A DNA stretch of 64,000 bases, taken from positions 434,001 through 498,000 of the forward strand of contig JADNRY010000013.1 in the NCBI GenBank assembly GCA_015501585.1. The letters are read 5' to 3'. Each line of letters opens with the position of its first letter. The stretch's first letter is position 1. Position numbers and translations under genes: made by a program. A model generated the notes under the pieces. That model saw only the letters and a program-made list of their open reading frames with translations, was not told the DNA's origin and did no database searches. The stretch comes from Rhodocollybia butyracea (taxonomy: Eukaryota; Basidiomycota; Agaricomycetes; Agaricales; Omphalotaceae). This document shows positions 37,070 through 49,664 of the stretch, piece by piece.

Positions 37070-40000
37070 TCACGCAGAAGCAGTAGGAATCATACTTCTC
37101 CGTCTGTCTGCATTGTTCGCTAAATCAACATTCTCCTTTTCTTCTTGCAACTCGGTCAAGTTATTTAACACAGGACTCGCGGTAGGAGCGGTCGGCATAG
37201 CTTTTATGGACCCAGCAGGGGCAGAGCTGGCACTTCCTATCCCTGCCATCGCGGAGGATCGTCTATGAGCAGCGGAGGTTGTTCCAACGGAGGACGTTGA
37301 AGATGATGTCGGTTTCGCGGATGTGGAACGAGAGAGAGAAGAGGTGCGCGCAGCGGGTGTTGGTGTGCCCATTGACATACGAGGACCCATAGAACCAGCC
37401 AAGCGAGGCTTGGTGGTGGAGGGAGGACCCATTGTACCTGTCGAGCCATTGACGCGGGTACTCTTTGCAAGTGTATTTGCTTTGGGAATGTTATCCGCGG
37501 ACAACTTTCTTTCCTTCGTGATCGTGGTCTCCTTGTCTGAATTACTGATGACAGATGACGGCCGCGAAGTCGAAGGCGTAGAGAAGACCGCAGAATCACG
37601 ACGAGCAGCGCGAGAGGGAGCGGGCGTGCTGCTGACACCCGTGGACCCACGTACAGTATGTCGGCGTTTAATCTACAAGAAATTAATGTTAAGTTAGAAG
37701 AAAGAGTCAACCGCTACACTTACTAATTCCAGTTCCTGCTGCTTTGAATCCAACGCCATGTTCATCTGCATAAGGTCCTCCTTGGCATTGTCGTGCTGTT
37801 TCGACAGCTGGACAATCTTCACTTCCTTGTCCGCACTCTCTTGCTGGAGAGTGTGGACTTGTCGTCTCAACCTTTCGACTTCTGCCTGTAAGTTGTTGAT
37901 CTTGTCGGTCGTGACACGGAGCTCGGCGTTCTGCTCCCCTTGACGCTGCAATAGATCCTTTAGCTGTTCCGTAGTTTCCCCATCGTGCTCAGTGGCAGCC
38001 TGTAGCGCTCTTTCTTGCTCGCTAATCACTCTCGCGTGCTCTCTATCGATGCTGCTGAGACGCTCGCAAAGTGTTTGTATTTCTCTTTCCTGCTCAACAA
38101 CCCGATCGGAATACTTTGTGATCTCCGCATCGCGCTGCTCGATGTTCGACTCCAGCCTGAGATTTTCGTTGGTGGAGTACTGGCGCTCCATTTCAAGTTC
38201 AGCTATGCGGGTGTCTCGCTCCTTCATCGTTTGAGCAATGCGTTCGGCATGTTCGTGCTTGTAGCGGACTTGGTCCTTCGCCTAAGAAAAACAATGAGGG
38301 TGACGAAGAGGAGAAGAGGAGAGAATACTTACCGCTTGAAGCTGCTGTTGCAGATCACCAATCATCTGTCGCATCTCGGTCATCTCCTGTTCAAGATCAG
38401 CTCGCCTGTTTTCGCTCTCATCCCATTCCTCATCCATGTTCCCTATTCTCTCCTCGAGCTGCTCGATCGCTGCGGTCAGCGACTGACGTTCTTGTTCCAG
38501 GTCGATTCTCTGATTTTCAGCGACGACGAAACGCTCCTGTAGTTCTTCTACATCTCGGCTAAGAGCATCGCGCTGTTTCCCCAGCTCCCGTTTCTCTTCC
38601 TCTAAGGTCTCAACCTTCTCACTCGCTTTCTCACTGTGGCCCCATTGTGCTTCAAGTTCGTTCTTCAACATCGTCAATTCGTCATCACTTGTCTTCAGCT
38701 GCTGCTTCAGTTGTTCAACCTGGCCTTCCAATGCTACGTTGTCGGCTTTTATTTTCTCGTTATCCAAAATCATTTCGGTTCGTTGTTTCTCCCAATCCCC
38801 TTCCGCAGAACGATATGCTTCGTTTTTATCGTCGTTGTAGACGAAGTCCATCGACACAGTACTGATGTTACCGATCTGTTCAATCTGTTCTTGAGCCTCT
38901 TGAAGGCCTTTCTGGAGCTCGCGCTGACTCTCGTCACGACTCCAGACGGTCTCTTTGAGATTCAAGACCTCTTCGCTCCGCTCCTGCACGAGATCCTCCA
39001 ATGCCTGTATTTCCTCTCGGAGAACCTCTTCTCGCCGTGACATATCCCCCTTCTCCCGCTCCAAGCTAGCTATCTGACGGTGAAGCATTCGCAATGCCTC
39101 GCTGCTAGCCTCATCCATAATGCTTCGTTCCATACTTTCCTGCCGCGACCCCTCGACCTCATCTTCAAGATACCGACAGGTTTGCTCCAGTTCGGCGACC
39201 CTCTTCTTCCATGCCCTAAGAATACCCTTGCGCTTCGACTCATCTTTTTCGAGGTCGTTAACTTTTTGTCCCAATATTTGAACCATTTCGTCCCGAGCTC
39301 TGAGATCTGTCTCATACTGCCCACAAAGTTCACTCTGAAGGGCAAGCTGGGTCTGGAGGGAAACAATGACGCTGTCTTCACGCGAGGTCTTCCGAGCATG
39401 TCCTGGCAAACCCTTAGGAGGTGTCGCAGGAATCATCGTCTGTGGCGTGTAATATGTGTTTGCCGTGGCACTGAAAGGATCGGGTTCAGGTTGAGCGGCC
39501 TCATACACCACAAGCTCCGAACAAGACTCGTCGTTGATATCAGCCTCGGGAGCTTTGGTGGCAGGCGATGACCGCAACATCGAGTGGAAGACGGTGTCGC
39601 TGAGAGCGCGACTCCGACTGCGGATGGAGCCCTGAGAGGGAGAATCGGTGCTCCTGGGAGATATTGGCGATGGAGACGATTTTGTGTCAGAGGATGTCAG
39701 CGAAGGTACCGCAGAGGAAGTAGATGATCTATTCGTAGTGGCGTCGTTCATAGAAAAGAATACGGTCTGTCCAAAGCTAAATGAATGGCTCCGGTCGTGC
39801 AGCGCAGAAGGCAATCGTGGAGCATTCTCCCTAGAGTGGAAGATGTCATCGTCAACGGTGTCGGATGGAACGGGAACAGGGTCATCGACTTCTCGCTCTT
39901 TACCCTTCGGTCCGCGGTAGGGGGTGGAGGTCATAACGTTTCCACCAAGTTCTCTGTTGTCGCCATCTGAGAGATGTAAATCGAATGCTTGATCTAAATC

Positions 40001-40952
40001 AATATTCAAGGCTAAACCAGGCGGAAATTCGGGCAGTTGTATGTCCTGGGACATTTCCAGTAAATTCGATGCATCCTTCTCAAGGCCAATGTCGTTCTTC
40101 GCCTCCTGCAATGGGGAGAAGACCTCTGCGACTGAAGGTCTAGCGTTCTTCGGAGACGAAGAAGGGCGAAATACTACTTCAGAGAGGCTACCAGTGCGCA
40201 GAGGGTCCGGGATACTTGCATTGGTCGGAAGGGTAGCCGAAAGTGGTTGATATTCGTTATCAGTAGATTGGTCGGGGGTGACAGTATGGTACGCTTGTCT
40301 CGAGAAGAAGCGTACGTTTCTACCCGTGCCTGGTGTATTTGGGTCACGAAGAATGGATCTCACAGAGCCTTGTGCGAGATTAGGAGTTGCGGGGGAATGT
40401 CGTCGTTCATATTTCGCAAAGTGTCAACAGAGGGTCTCTGGTTAAAGTCCAGCGGTGAAGACCGCACGGAATCGAAAGCCGTAGTTGGAGATAAAGGAGA
40501 CCGAAGAAGGTCTACAGAAGGTCTGCTGTCTGCATCTGTAGAGGCGAAAACACTTCTTCCTGAAGCTCGACCTAGAGAAGTTTGAGATTCTGGGGACATG
40601 TCAGTGAAGAATATCGGCGATTGAACATAAACAAGGACCCACGATTTCCAACAAGAGAAAGAGAAGATTTGACCTTTTTCGGGATTCCTAGTGTCAACTT
40701 TGGCGGTCCAGGTGAATATGCACGGCCGTCGTCATCTCGTGGAGGCATGCGCGATGTTCGTTTAAACAATCGTCGAGATTTGGATGGTGAAGGAGGTGGA
40801 CTTGCATTATTTTCCTGAGTTCCAGAGTGGAACATCGACAGATTGGGGTGCTGTTCCAGAACTTTCCCCATTACTTCGCCCTGCGATACTGCTGAAGTCG
40901 AGGTCGCATCCTGCTCGCCGGATTTGAGCGCGCTGGTTAATTTCCGCCACAT
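37070..40952 (-). CDS. Large coiled-coil protein (spindle-pole / cytoskeletal type, frameshifted as sequenced)
   Basis: Starts at ATG 40950-40952 (MWRKLTSALKSG). The N-terminal 170 residues are Ser/Pro-rich with repeated RPSVDLL/RPSVDTL motifs. Next comes SVRSILRDPNTPGTGRNVRFF, which I take to be a conserved fungal motif, then a disordered acidic part and about 600 residues of heptad coiled coil (for example RAWKKRVAELEQTCRYLEDE, MTEMRQMIGDLQQQLQA, EQNAELRVTTDKINNLQAEV). The tail is Ser/Thr/Pro-rich and basic. The architecture suits a microtubule-organising or septum-linked scaffold, but I cannot name the orthologue. The frame breaks by one base at the C run written as ggggg at 40391-40395: adding one C would join NDDIPP to ATPNLAQGSVRS. 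The exact 3' end (37070) is uncertain, since a further intron could extend it. Confidence 0.72.
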
Positions 40953-42889
40953 GGCGAAACGAAGAACGAAAGAAGAAAGATTAAAACTTGAACTAGGAAG
41001 AGCCGTTCAAGGACGAGCAGGATAGCGATATGCACAAAAAGGGAGGAAAATTCAAAGTTGAAAATTGAATCAAACAAGCGAACCAACAACGATCATGTGA
41101 TCGTGCGCGCCAAGGCGCTTGCTTGCCAGGTCACGCGGACTTCGAGCGATCCGATGAGCCATTGAGCAGTAGATTCTGACTGCAGCTTCAGGATTGCTGC
41201 AGAATGCAAGCTCCTCTTGCCTCTAGGCCTCAAGGTCAAAGACGAGGGTTCAAAAAAACCCAACAACGTACTCTCCAATACGGACGTAAGTTTCATATCG
41301 GTAGCACATACCTAACTAAGCCCCCTATTTCCCATGGTCTCCAGAGATACAGTGGACACCAGGTATGAACATGTATGAACACCCTAATCGCCGCGTCTGT
41401 GTCATTTATCTCCACTCGATGACCCTTTTCCAGTCAAGTAATGCTCTCCAGCTCAACAAATTACTCGAGGTTCATGATAAGTTGACGAGACACCGGACAC
41501 CGACAAACGTTCGAGCTTCACTGGCACCCCTAACGCACTCAAACGCACGCCCCTCCGCTTCGTTCAGTGATGTTCTCTGTGGTCATTCTACTGGTTCAAA
41601 ACCAAACTATTCAAATTTGTTCACACAATTTTCGCCACTGGCCCGCAATCTAGCTTCCCATTACAGAAGTGCCCAGTGCATCATTCCGCTCCTATGATTT
41701 GAGTATAGAGTAATCACCTCACGCAACAGTCTGTCAAAACATCGATTGAATTTTTATCAGAGGGCAGGCCGTATATTTTTGAAAAGTTCAGTAAGTACTG
41801 CTTTACTTCCAGCTGCTTCCCTGGTGTTCGCCTGATGTTCTTTTATGATATTCCACCGCAATGTCGACCCTGGCTTTACATGCCCTTATCTTCAGGCCTC
41901 AGTACACTCAGTCCTCGAGGCTTGTACGAGACTTGAAACTCGTTTGAAACAAATCAAACAAATGGGTGTTAGAATTTCTGGATAGAAGTGTTTCTTTCTG
42001 TCGGCGTGTCTCCGCGGTCTTTTTGCTTCATTTGTCTGTAACCAAGGCATGGATAATACCGCTGTGAGTCGCCTCGGTGAGTGGGAGCTTCTTGCTATGA
42101 TGTTCAACATCTGTTCCACGGCTCAAGCTCAAGCCCAATATACTGATTTCATGTACCCTTTTATGAGTGTACTTAGGGGGTATCGAGGCTATTGACCTAA
42201 CACTCCTGAACTTGAAGCCCAATGATTCATGAAGCTCTCAGAACGTGACCGGCGGGTATGGGCGTGGCGACCAGAACTCTTCACCTCCGATGTATAGCAT
42301 AAAGAAGAATTTAAAATGCACGTTGAGATGTCGAATCGTCCCTTTGAAAACCACACTTGAAACCACACTTACCGCTGACTTGAGTGCTGGAAAATCTGAC
42401 ACAGGTAAATAGCAAAAATCGCGCAAACCATATCGGAGCGGAATTTCTGGTGCGACAAGGCGGGAACGAGATGATATCGGACAAATCAAACGCCACAGGT
42501 TGGCAGTCGGCACAAGATACTTGAGGCACATGCTGGTTGGAAGATCGTTCTCTCAGAATGATGGGGCCTATGTATGTATGTCGGTTATTCCTTTCTTCCT
42601 ATACCTGAAGTATTTGATAGGGGACCAGAGAAATAGATCAGGGGACGGACGGATGAAAATATTCAAAGTCGAGAGCCCAATGAGAATTATTCGACAAGCT
42701 GGTGGTGATACAAATTAACTTTCAGAGCTCTTGCGTCAGGTACATGTACAGTTCGAATGTGAGTGTATATGCGGTTGGGGAGGGAGAAAATAATAAATAA
42801 GATGTGGATGATAGTTTGAAATGCGAAATTGTCAAACAAGCAGACAGGTACAGGTGACTGCACCACATAGCTCCTCTAAACTTGGGCAT
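40953..42889. other. Gene-poor spacer
   Basis: 1.9 kb without a supported gene. A short palindrome (CGATCATGTGATCG, 41089-41102) lies about 140 nt upstream of the coiled-coil gene start. Open frames at 41093-41296, 41365-41697, 41892-42222, 42238-42531 and 42500-42718 carry no motif. Confidence 0.4.
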
Positions 42890-43651
42890 TTAGAACCCAT
42901 CCAGGCATCCAGCATCCTCGGCATCATTGAAGCCTACTTTCACTCTCGACAAACTCTTTCTACACCGGCCTTTCTTGGAAGAAAGAGAACGCGACGAAGG
43001 GGTTGGGGTATCATGATCGTCGTCGTACCCGGGATCATCTGCAGCAACGTCGTCAACAACGGTAGGAAACTGCTCCCTTTCGCGACGAGATTTTCGTCTA
43101 CATTCTGTCGGAGAGGGGGAAACGCAACTGTCTAACTTGGTTGCAAAGTAAGCAGTATTATCGAGTGATAATGAGGGAAATTTGTCGGTACGATGAGGGT
43201 AGCTACGGGGAGCGTAATAGGCTTCTGGAGGCGGACTATTAAATCCATCCGATTCATCTGACTCTGATGATAAATCTGGTATTAATGGCGGACAATGAGG
43301 AAGATTGCTATGCGGAATTTGGGGGTGTCTCTGGGATAAAGCATTCGGATGAAGATGGCCGCCACGATGAGCTGCACGGAGATTTAGTGGAGCTGGGGGT
43401 GCAGAGAGACTGCGTTCGTCGAGAGTGTAGGTTCTCCCTGGACAGCCCCGCTCGGGAAGCGCACAGGAATTGGGGGAGACGACGATGGGTGACCTATCGT
43501 AGATCGTGGAAGAATAAGCATTGTAGAAACGGCTCATCGACGGTGAAGGAGGAAAATGGACTGCTTGAATTCCGTAGAATGGCAGTTCAGAATCATTTTC
43601 ACGACAAGGAGAGGAGGAACGTTTGAGAATTGGGCGGGGAGAGGGGTTCAT
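42890..43651 (-). CDS. Conserved orphan protein, probably mushroom-restricted
   Basis: A single-exon frame of 253 residues. The N-terminal half carries a block that I have seen as strongly conserved across Agaricomycetes: PRPILKRSSSPC, LPFYGIQAVHFPPSPSMSR, YDRSPIVVSPNSCALPERGC and PGRTYTLDE. The second half is low-complexity, with acidic and Ser/Pro-rich stretches (SSESDESDGFN, DDVAADDPGYDDDHD) and a basic end (SSKKGRCRKSLSRVKVGF). No signal peptide, membrane segment or enzymatic motif is seen. The protein is probably intrinsically disordered; it may be a regulator or phosphoprotein, but nothing in the neighbourhood points to a role. The conservation claim is from memory of the family pattern. 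Confidence 0.72.
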   Translation of the reverse strand: MNPSPRPILKRSSSPCRENDSELPFYGIQAVHFPPSPSMSRFYNAYSSTIYDRSPIVVSPNSCALPERGCPGRTYTLDERSLSAPPAPLNLRAAHRGGHLHPNALSQRHPQIPHSNLPHCPPLIPDLSSESDESDGFNSPPPEAYYAPRSYPHRTDKFPSLSLDNTAYFATKLDSCVSPSPTECRRKSRREREQFPTVVDDVAADDPGYDDDHDTPTPSSRSLSSKKGRCRKSLSRVKVGFNDAEDAGCLDGF

Positions 43652-46600
43652 GTTGGATAAAACAAAAGTTCTGGTTCACCGACGTTTACAACAGCGACGA
43701 CAAGAGACGACGACGCGAGAGCCGGGGTTAGCAGAAATTTGAGGACGACATGGTGGTGGTTTGGGTTATAAAAAGGATAATGTGTACAGCCGTTTTGAAA
43801 GGGGAAATGGTCACGTTTTATTCGACCGAAAAGGCAATTCAACTCAGGCTCATCTTGGCACAATACAAAATTACTCATTGATACTTCCAAAGATCTTTTA
43901 CCTACTTCCAAAGAAACCTTCGTTTGGCGATTCTCTCTCGACTGCCTTGCGAACTAACAAACTAGTTAAGCAGGTTCGGATCATCTCTTTTGAAGCTTGA
44001 GGCCCCGCACAACACCACTGTTCTTGATGGTAGTATTGTTTTTTGTCTAAACATAAGGAGAAAGTTGACAGAAATTCGGGCTGTAAATCACCTGGTGACC
44101 TTCCCCAACTTGGTTGACTGTCGCTTTGCAAAACCTTACTGCTCATCGATGCTCGTCTCTCGCGCTTGCTATATCTTTGCTATCAAGATGCACTCCGGGC
44201 GACAAACTCTTGCGGCATCATCATCATCCCTGCCAAGTCACAAGTGTAAGTTTAACTTTTGGCTTGCTCGCTTAACGTGACCTTACCAGTTCTGGCTTCT
44301 GTGTCAGTCTGTGTCCGGCTTTATTCGAAATCCGTTCTCAGCGGTAGAGACCACGGCCCAAACAAAGATCTACAAGTTTGGTCACAGAGCTTGGACCTCA
44401 TTGGGATGCTTGTGGACCAGCAACGCATCGAAGTCTGTTATCATTGCCAAGTTCAAGAGGGAAGCTGCGTCCCTTGTCCAGACTCCATGGTGCAATCTAG
44501 CCTCGAACGTGATCCATGCATCCCGCCGCGCCAAAGAGCGGTTCATTACATATTTTCTTGCGTGAGCATTTGATACCGCGATGGCTATGGATCACTGGGA
44601 GCTTCCCAAGGCCGAGTCTGTCGTGCAGTGCTTCGATTGCTTGGGAGCATAGCGACTCACGATGGTATATGAAGTAATTTCGGTGCTCCAGAACGGCGGT
44701 ACGAATGCTTTATGACACTCATCAGGCCTCCGGACTGAACTCTGCAATTCTGGGTTCGAATTCACCATGACTCTCACTCATTTGGCTCTTGCCTTGACTG
44801 TTAACTAAACCCTCATAGGTACGGAGTGGTCGTTCCGTAGAGGCCGATCTCCATTTCTATGTCCTGTGCAACCTCCCGCGACAGTACATAAGTACAATAG
44901 TTGTGGAGCAAGTATTCTTAAGCCACTATTTTCTGCCCGCACCCTGGGAACCTGGGAACGGAACCGCTTCGAACTTCATTCGCTGAACACTTTGGAGCTG
45001 CCTGCTGTTTGCCAGCATACGGCGGTCCGAGGTATGTAAACTACGTGAATGATATGTGCATTCCCGTGGACACATACATATCTCCGTATTCTAGCTGTCC
45101 ATTCAATAGAGATCAGCTCCAAAGGAAAGATTATAATTAATGAAGTTCCACCAGCGAGCAAGACAGTCCATCATATCGTCTGGAAATGCTACGCACATGT
45201 GTCTCTTACAGTACTGTTTTGCACATCCACGAATTCATCGCGCGTAAAAGATGTTATATATCATACAACGATGTCTATTGATACGTAGATTCTGTCATAA
45301 CCTAACCCACCCCAATCACAACGTTCGAGGGCGATTCCCAGCCTCTCCTTGTCCAGCAAAGTTCAGGGGCCAACCCAACAAATCTGGCTTTTCCTGATTC
45401 TTCCCGAAGCACTCGCGGATACGGTAGTCGAATACACATGCTTCAGATCCCGGGCAGTTTTTTTCCCAGTTTTGACATCACTTGCTCAGATGCAGAACTC
45501 TTCATTTGGTATTGAGTTCTTATGTCTTATCTCGACCTAGCTTCTTCTCGTTCCTTTGCTAGATTTCACGAAATTCTGTGATGGTTCAATGGCTCGGACG
45601 TCGGGCGGCTTATCCTGAATTCCAGGTGCTGTACCTGATTAAGCCTGGCTGCTTATATGCGCTAACTCAGGTAACCCTCAGCACGAGTCGACAGGTTTGA
45701 ACCTTATCCACTGGAATTGCATCCTACTTACAACGTTGGAGCGGAGTAGATTGGCGAAATAAATTCATTTCCTGGGAAAGCATTAACCTGTATCATGCTT
45801 TTGCGACGTTCAGCGGGCTATTCTTCAATCAGGTAATGTGCACTCAATTTCAAGCCCAGCTGCTCGTTCAAATTTACGGCGAATGCTGGAACAGATGCAT
45901 AGCATGTTAATACCGCATGAGAAGAGAACAAAGATCGTCAATATGCATAGAGATCTTATTCAGTCGTCGCAGGCCATTATTATCCTATCTCGGAGCCAAG
46001 AATTAATGAGGACTACGACTTGAATTCACCGAGTACAAATAGTTCAAGTCATACCAAACTCCAAGCCACCTTATCCGTTCTACTTCGACGGAGAGCCCAG
46101 TGGACTCAGAGAACTCAACAGCCAGTTTGACAAAGAGTGTGAAATAGAACCTGATGGAGAACGTTTCGGGATTGTAGTTTCACTTGGGAAAAAAATGAGA
46201 TTCAGCCAACAGAGGTAAGGGATGGACGAAGAAAAATTCGAGTCAACGCTCGCTGGTGGAGGACGTTCTCTACGGGTACTCTCTTTCGACCAGAATGACC
46301 CCCAGTATATGGGAACGACGGACTCACCGGATTAACACATTTGGCTTTACTGTATGTTGATCTCTTACCGTCTAGTCCTTCCAGTATCTGTGATCTATAC
46401 TCATACTGCTATGATGCAACACTTTATAAGTTACAAACTAGCTTGTTCAAGTTACTACTTGTGATTCCCAGTAGAGGGTGTTCTACAACGATCTCACATT
46501 ACGGACCTTTCAAAGCTAGGGATATACCACCGGACTTCCTTCCCTCGTACGCCTACGCTCCCTTCGGTACGACTTTCTACCACTCCGGCTCTGCGATATC

Positions 46601-46775
46601 AGTCTATTGCGGCATGACATCACTTACACCACATGGATCACAAGTTTTTATTTGGTGAAGTATTCACTAGTATTCACTGGCATTGATACGCCACGTTCTT
46701 ACAAGGCTTAGTTAAATATTGAATAATACATCACGGACTTGGGTCAATCTGTACTTGTACTTATCTTCTACCAAC
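43652..46775. other. Long spacer without a convincing gene
   Basis: 3.1 kb. The best candidate is at 44190-44570 on the plus strand: MHSGRQTLAASSSSLPSHK, an intron near 44246-44289, then either of two overlapping open frames of 84 and 104 codons. Two further short plus-strand frames at 45838-46023 and 46341-46658 are of uncertain meaning. None has a recognisable domain. The 3' end contains the promoter of the permease gene. Confidence 0.3.
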
Positions 46776-49541
46776 ATGACCACCAACATGACAGAAACCA
46801 AATTTTCCGAGGATGACAGAGAGCTCGTCGCCTTGGGCTATGTGCCCTCGTTCAAGCGTGAATTCTCCAACTTGGCCACGGTATGTCCAAGGTGGGGCTG
46901 TTGGGAAATCCCGTACTCATAGGTGTAGATCAGTTTTGCATTTAGTATCATGGTGTGTCTATCGCTGTCTATCGTCGTACTTCAACCTTCAAGGTCCTGA
47001 GACTCTGAAAGGGTTTATGCTCGAGTATCGCGACAACTTTCGACACGCCACTTTTAACAGGAGGACCATCTTCTGTGAGTTTGGGCAACTAAAAATTGCA
47101 AACTTTCTGATGCCCCCTCGTACTTTCCCCGTAGGTGGTCTGGTGCTGGATCCTTGGAGCATGTATGTGCCTTACGCTTGGCGCAAGCATCGCCGAGATC
47201 GTAAGCGCTTACCCTACCTCGGGTGGATTGTGGGTTTATCGCTACTGATGTGATGTCTTGATGATTTTTTGTTTACTCGATTGACGAAGATACACTGCTT
47301 CTGCCCAACTTACCCCTAAAAAATACCGTGCACGAGTGAGCACTCACATGTGTTCTCTGACCTCGATATTTTAACCGAAGAATCTAGGTTGGATGGGTTG
47401 TAGGATGGCTAAACATGCTCGGTACATAACTCCGCTATGTGTTGTCGTGGTGCTTACTTGTTAACTAGGTCAAATCGCCGGAGTTGCGTCAACAGAATTT
47501 GGGCTCTCGGAGATGATATGGGCTGCAGTGGTAATAGGCAAAGTGAGCATTTGTTGACACGATTTTCGTGACAGACTAATTTATCTTTAGGACGGCAACT
47601 TTGAAGTAACACAAGTTCGTAAAATCGTGTGGACTGATGTGTCCAAGCTTATCATCATGTAGGCAAAAACCGTCTGGCTGTTTGTTATCCTTCTCGTAGT
47701 GCATGGGTCCTTAGTTGGTGTTTGCTGTCTTTTCAAAACTGTCTCTGATACCTCAAGTCTAGAATTGCCTGGGAACCCGCTGGCTCGCGCGCATGTCCTC
47801 AGGATATGTTTTCGTGAATTTGGGAGCGACTATCTGTGAGCTGACCTTATCTCGTTTTATCCTTAATGTTTTCGAACCAGATTTTTGTTATAGTGATTGT
47901 CATTGTTCTTCTCGCCACAACACCTCGCTCTGAAATGCATGCCGCTAACTATGTCTTCGGGGCTCAAGGTTTTAACAATCAAACCGGTGGATGGAATAAT
48001 GGGCTCGCTTTTGTGTTTGGGTTGCTCAGTGTTCAATGGACGGTCAGCTGATTGATTTCTGTATCGTGTCAATACTGACCTCGTTTGACAGATGACGGTA
48101 GGTGCACTTTCAGAAGGATTACCTACTGGACCTTAATCGCTTACTATAGGACTACGACGCTACAGCCCATATCTGGCAAGTTTCTCTTCTTCAAAACTTG
48201 TCAAATTCATATTTATCTTCTTATAGCGAGGAGGTGAAGCGCGCTGCATACGCAGGTAGGTGAGCTTTTGCCTCTTTCGCCGGGGCAATTGAGACTGATG
48301 AAGCAACGACAAGCTCCGACTGCTATCTTCGGTATGCAAAATCTCATCACAATCTGTGACCTGTGTGCTAATTTCTAATATATCGTAGTGGCCGGTATGA
48401 AATATCGTACACCAATCTGTAATTTGCATTCTAATCCTTGATACGTTAGTCATTGGTACAGGGTTGCTTGGATGGCTCCTGAATATTGTGCTCGTACTAT
48501 GCTCTGGCCCTCTGTGAGCCATCTCTTCTTGCTGGTTCAACCCCACCTGACACCGTAAAAATATCTAGAACAGACCTTCCTGGGGCTGCTGACTTGGCTT
48601 TCTTACAGGTCTATCCTCGTTGTTTGATTAAGCTGAAGTCGTTTGACCTTTGACATACAGATCATGTATCTCAGGATGGGAAAAGCAGGCGCACTCGTGC
48701 TATGGGTTGGTTCCACTTCTACACTAGGTCAATGATGTCTTTGTTGACCAGGCCAAAATAGGTCCCTGTTTGTTTTACAGCATTTTTTGTTGTCCAAACC
48801 GCTCTCCAGGCTGTCTCGCGCACATTCTACGCATTCAGCCGTGACCATGGTATACTCTTTCTGGCTCACCTCACCTCACTCAATCGCTAATAGTTTCCCA
48901 AAAGGTTTCCCCGATCGGGGTTACTTTGGATACAACTCCAAGCTCACACAAACACCCCTTCGTGCTATCGTTTTGTGTACGGTCCTCAGCATCATTCCTG
49001 GTCTTCTTGATTTGGCTAGTCCCATTGCGGCCAACGCTATTTTCGCACTCTGTGCTATATCTCTTGACCTGAGCTACATTATTCCCATTTTTCTGCGCCG
49101 AGTGTTTCAAAACCATCCCGAGGTTATGTTCAAACCAGGTCCATTCTACATGGGTGACGGGATCATCGGGCTGGGGGCCAACTGCATTTGTATTTCCTGG
49201 ACGTTGTTCGTCTGTGTGATTTTCTCATTCCCTACAACGCTCCCAGTCACGCCACAAACAATGAACTATGCATCGGTAAATGACCTGCGTCTTACTGTTT
49301 ATGATTAGTCTTGATTTATATTTACAGGTAATCACTGTTGGAGTGATGGTGTCTGCCTTGTAAGACTGCTTATCAGGCACTGCCAAATTACTAACGTCCT
49401 CACAGCGCCTGGTATATTATCGACGGGCACCGTCATTACCATGGACCTCAGTCGAATATTAGAAAACTCAAGGAGAAGAGTGAGCTGGAGAAGGAAGATG
49501 ATGAGAGAACATCTGATGATCCTCAAGATACGGAGGTTTAG
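46776..49541 (+). CDS. Amino-acid/GABA permease (APC superfamily, UGA4-like)
   Basis: Built from more than 20 short exons. Starts MTTNMTETKFSEDDRELVAL, then GYVPSFKREFSNLAT, ISFAFSIMGLCSSIATTFDT, GACMCLTLGASIAEIVSAYP, TSGGLYTASAQLTPKKYRAR, VGWVVGWLNMLGQIAGVAST, GAQGFNNQTGGWNNGLAFVF, TDYDATAHICEEVKRAAYAA, and late NSKLTQTPLRAIVLCTVLS. The hydrophobic segments give about 12 TM helices; the tail is charged (EKEDDERTSDDPQDTEV). It should carry GABA or related amino acids across the plasma or vacuolar membrane by proton symport. Two exons are only 6 nt (48092-48097 and 48389-48394) and one intron is GC-AG (48176-48226). The join after LGATI uses the acceptor at 47893, keeping the frame. No true disruption was found. 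Confidence 0.9.
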
Positions 49542-49664
49542 GTTGATGAATCTTTCAGACAATGTATCATTATGCTTGTGCTACGTACTCTCCAAGAAAT
49601 CGACAATTGTTAGAAAAATTTGACTTGGACAGTTTATATACTGAATCAACCTAAATTTATTCAT

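Noticed and set aside
38015..39040. Long plus-strand frames opposite the coiled-coil gene
   Set aside because: They are antisense shadows of a Glu/Gln-rich coiled coil, which leaves few stops on the other strand.
41089..41102. Palindrome CGATCATGTGATCG
   Set aside because: A 14-nt palindrome occurs by chance in 64 kb with fair probability, and no second copy was seen.
46880..47160. Apparent loss of a permease segment after FSNLAT
   Set aside because: Canonical introns separate ISFAFSIM, GLCSSIATTF and VVWCWILGA; nothing is missing.
47836..47893. Apparent frameshift in the permease after LGATI
   Set aside because: The acceptor at 47893 rather than 47880 restores the frame (LIVIVLLATTP).
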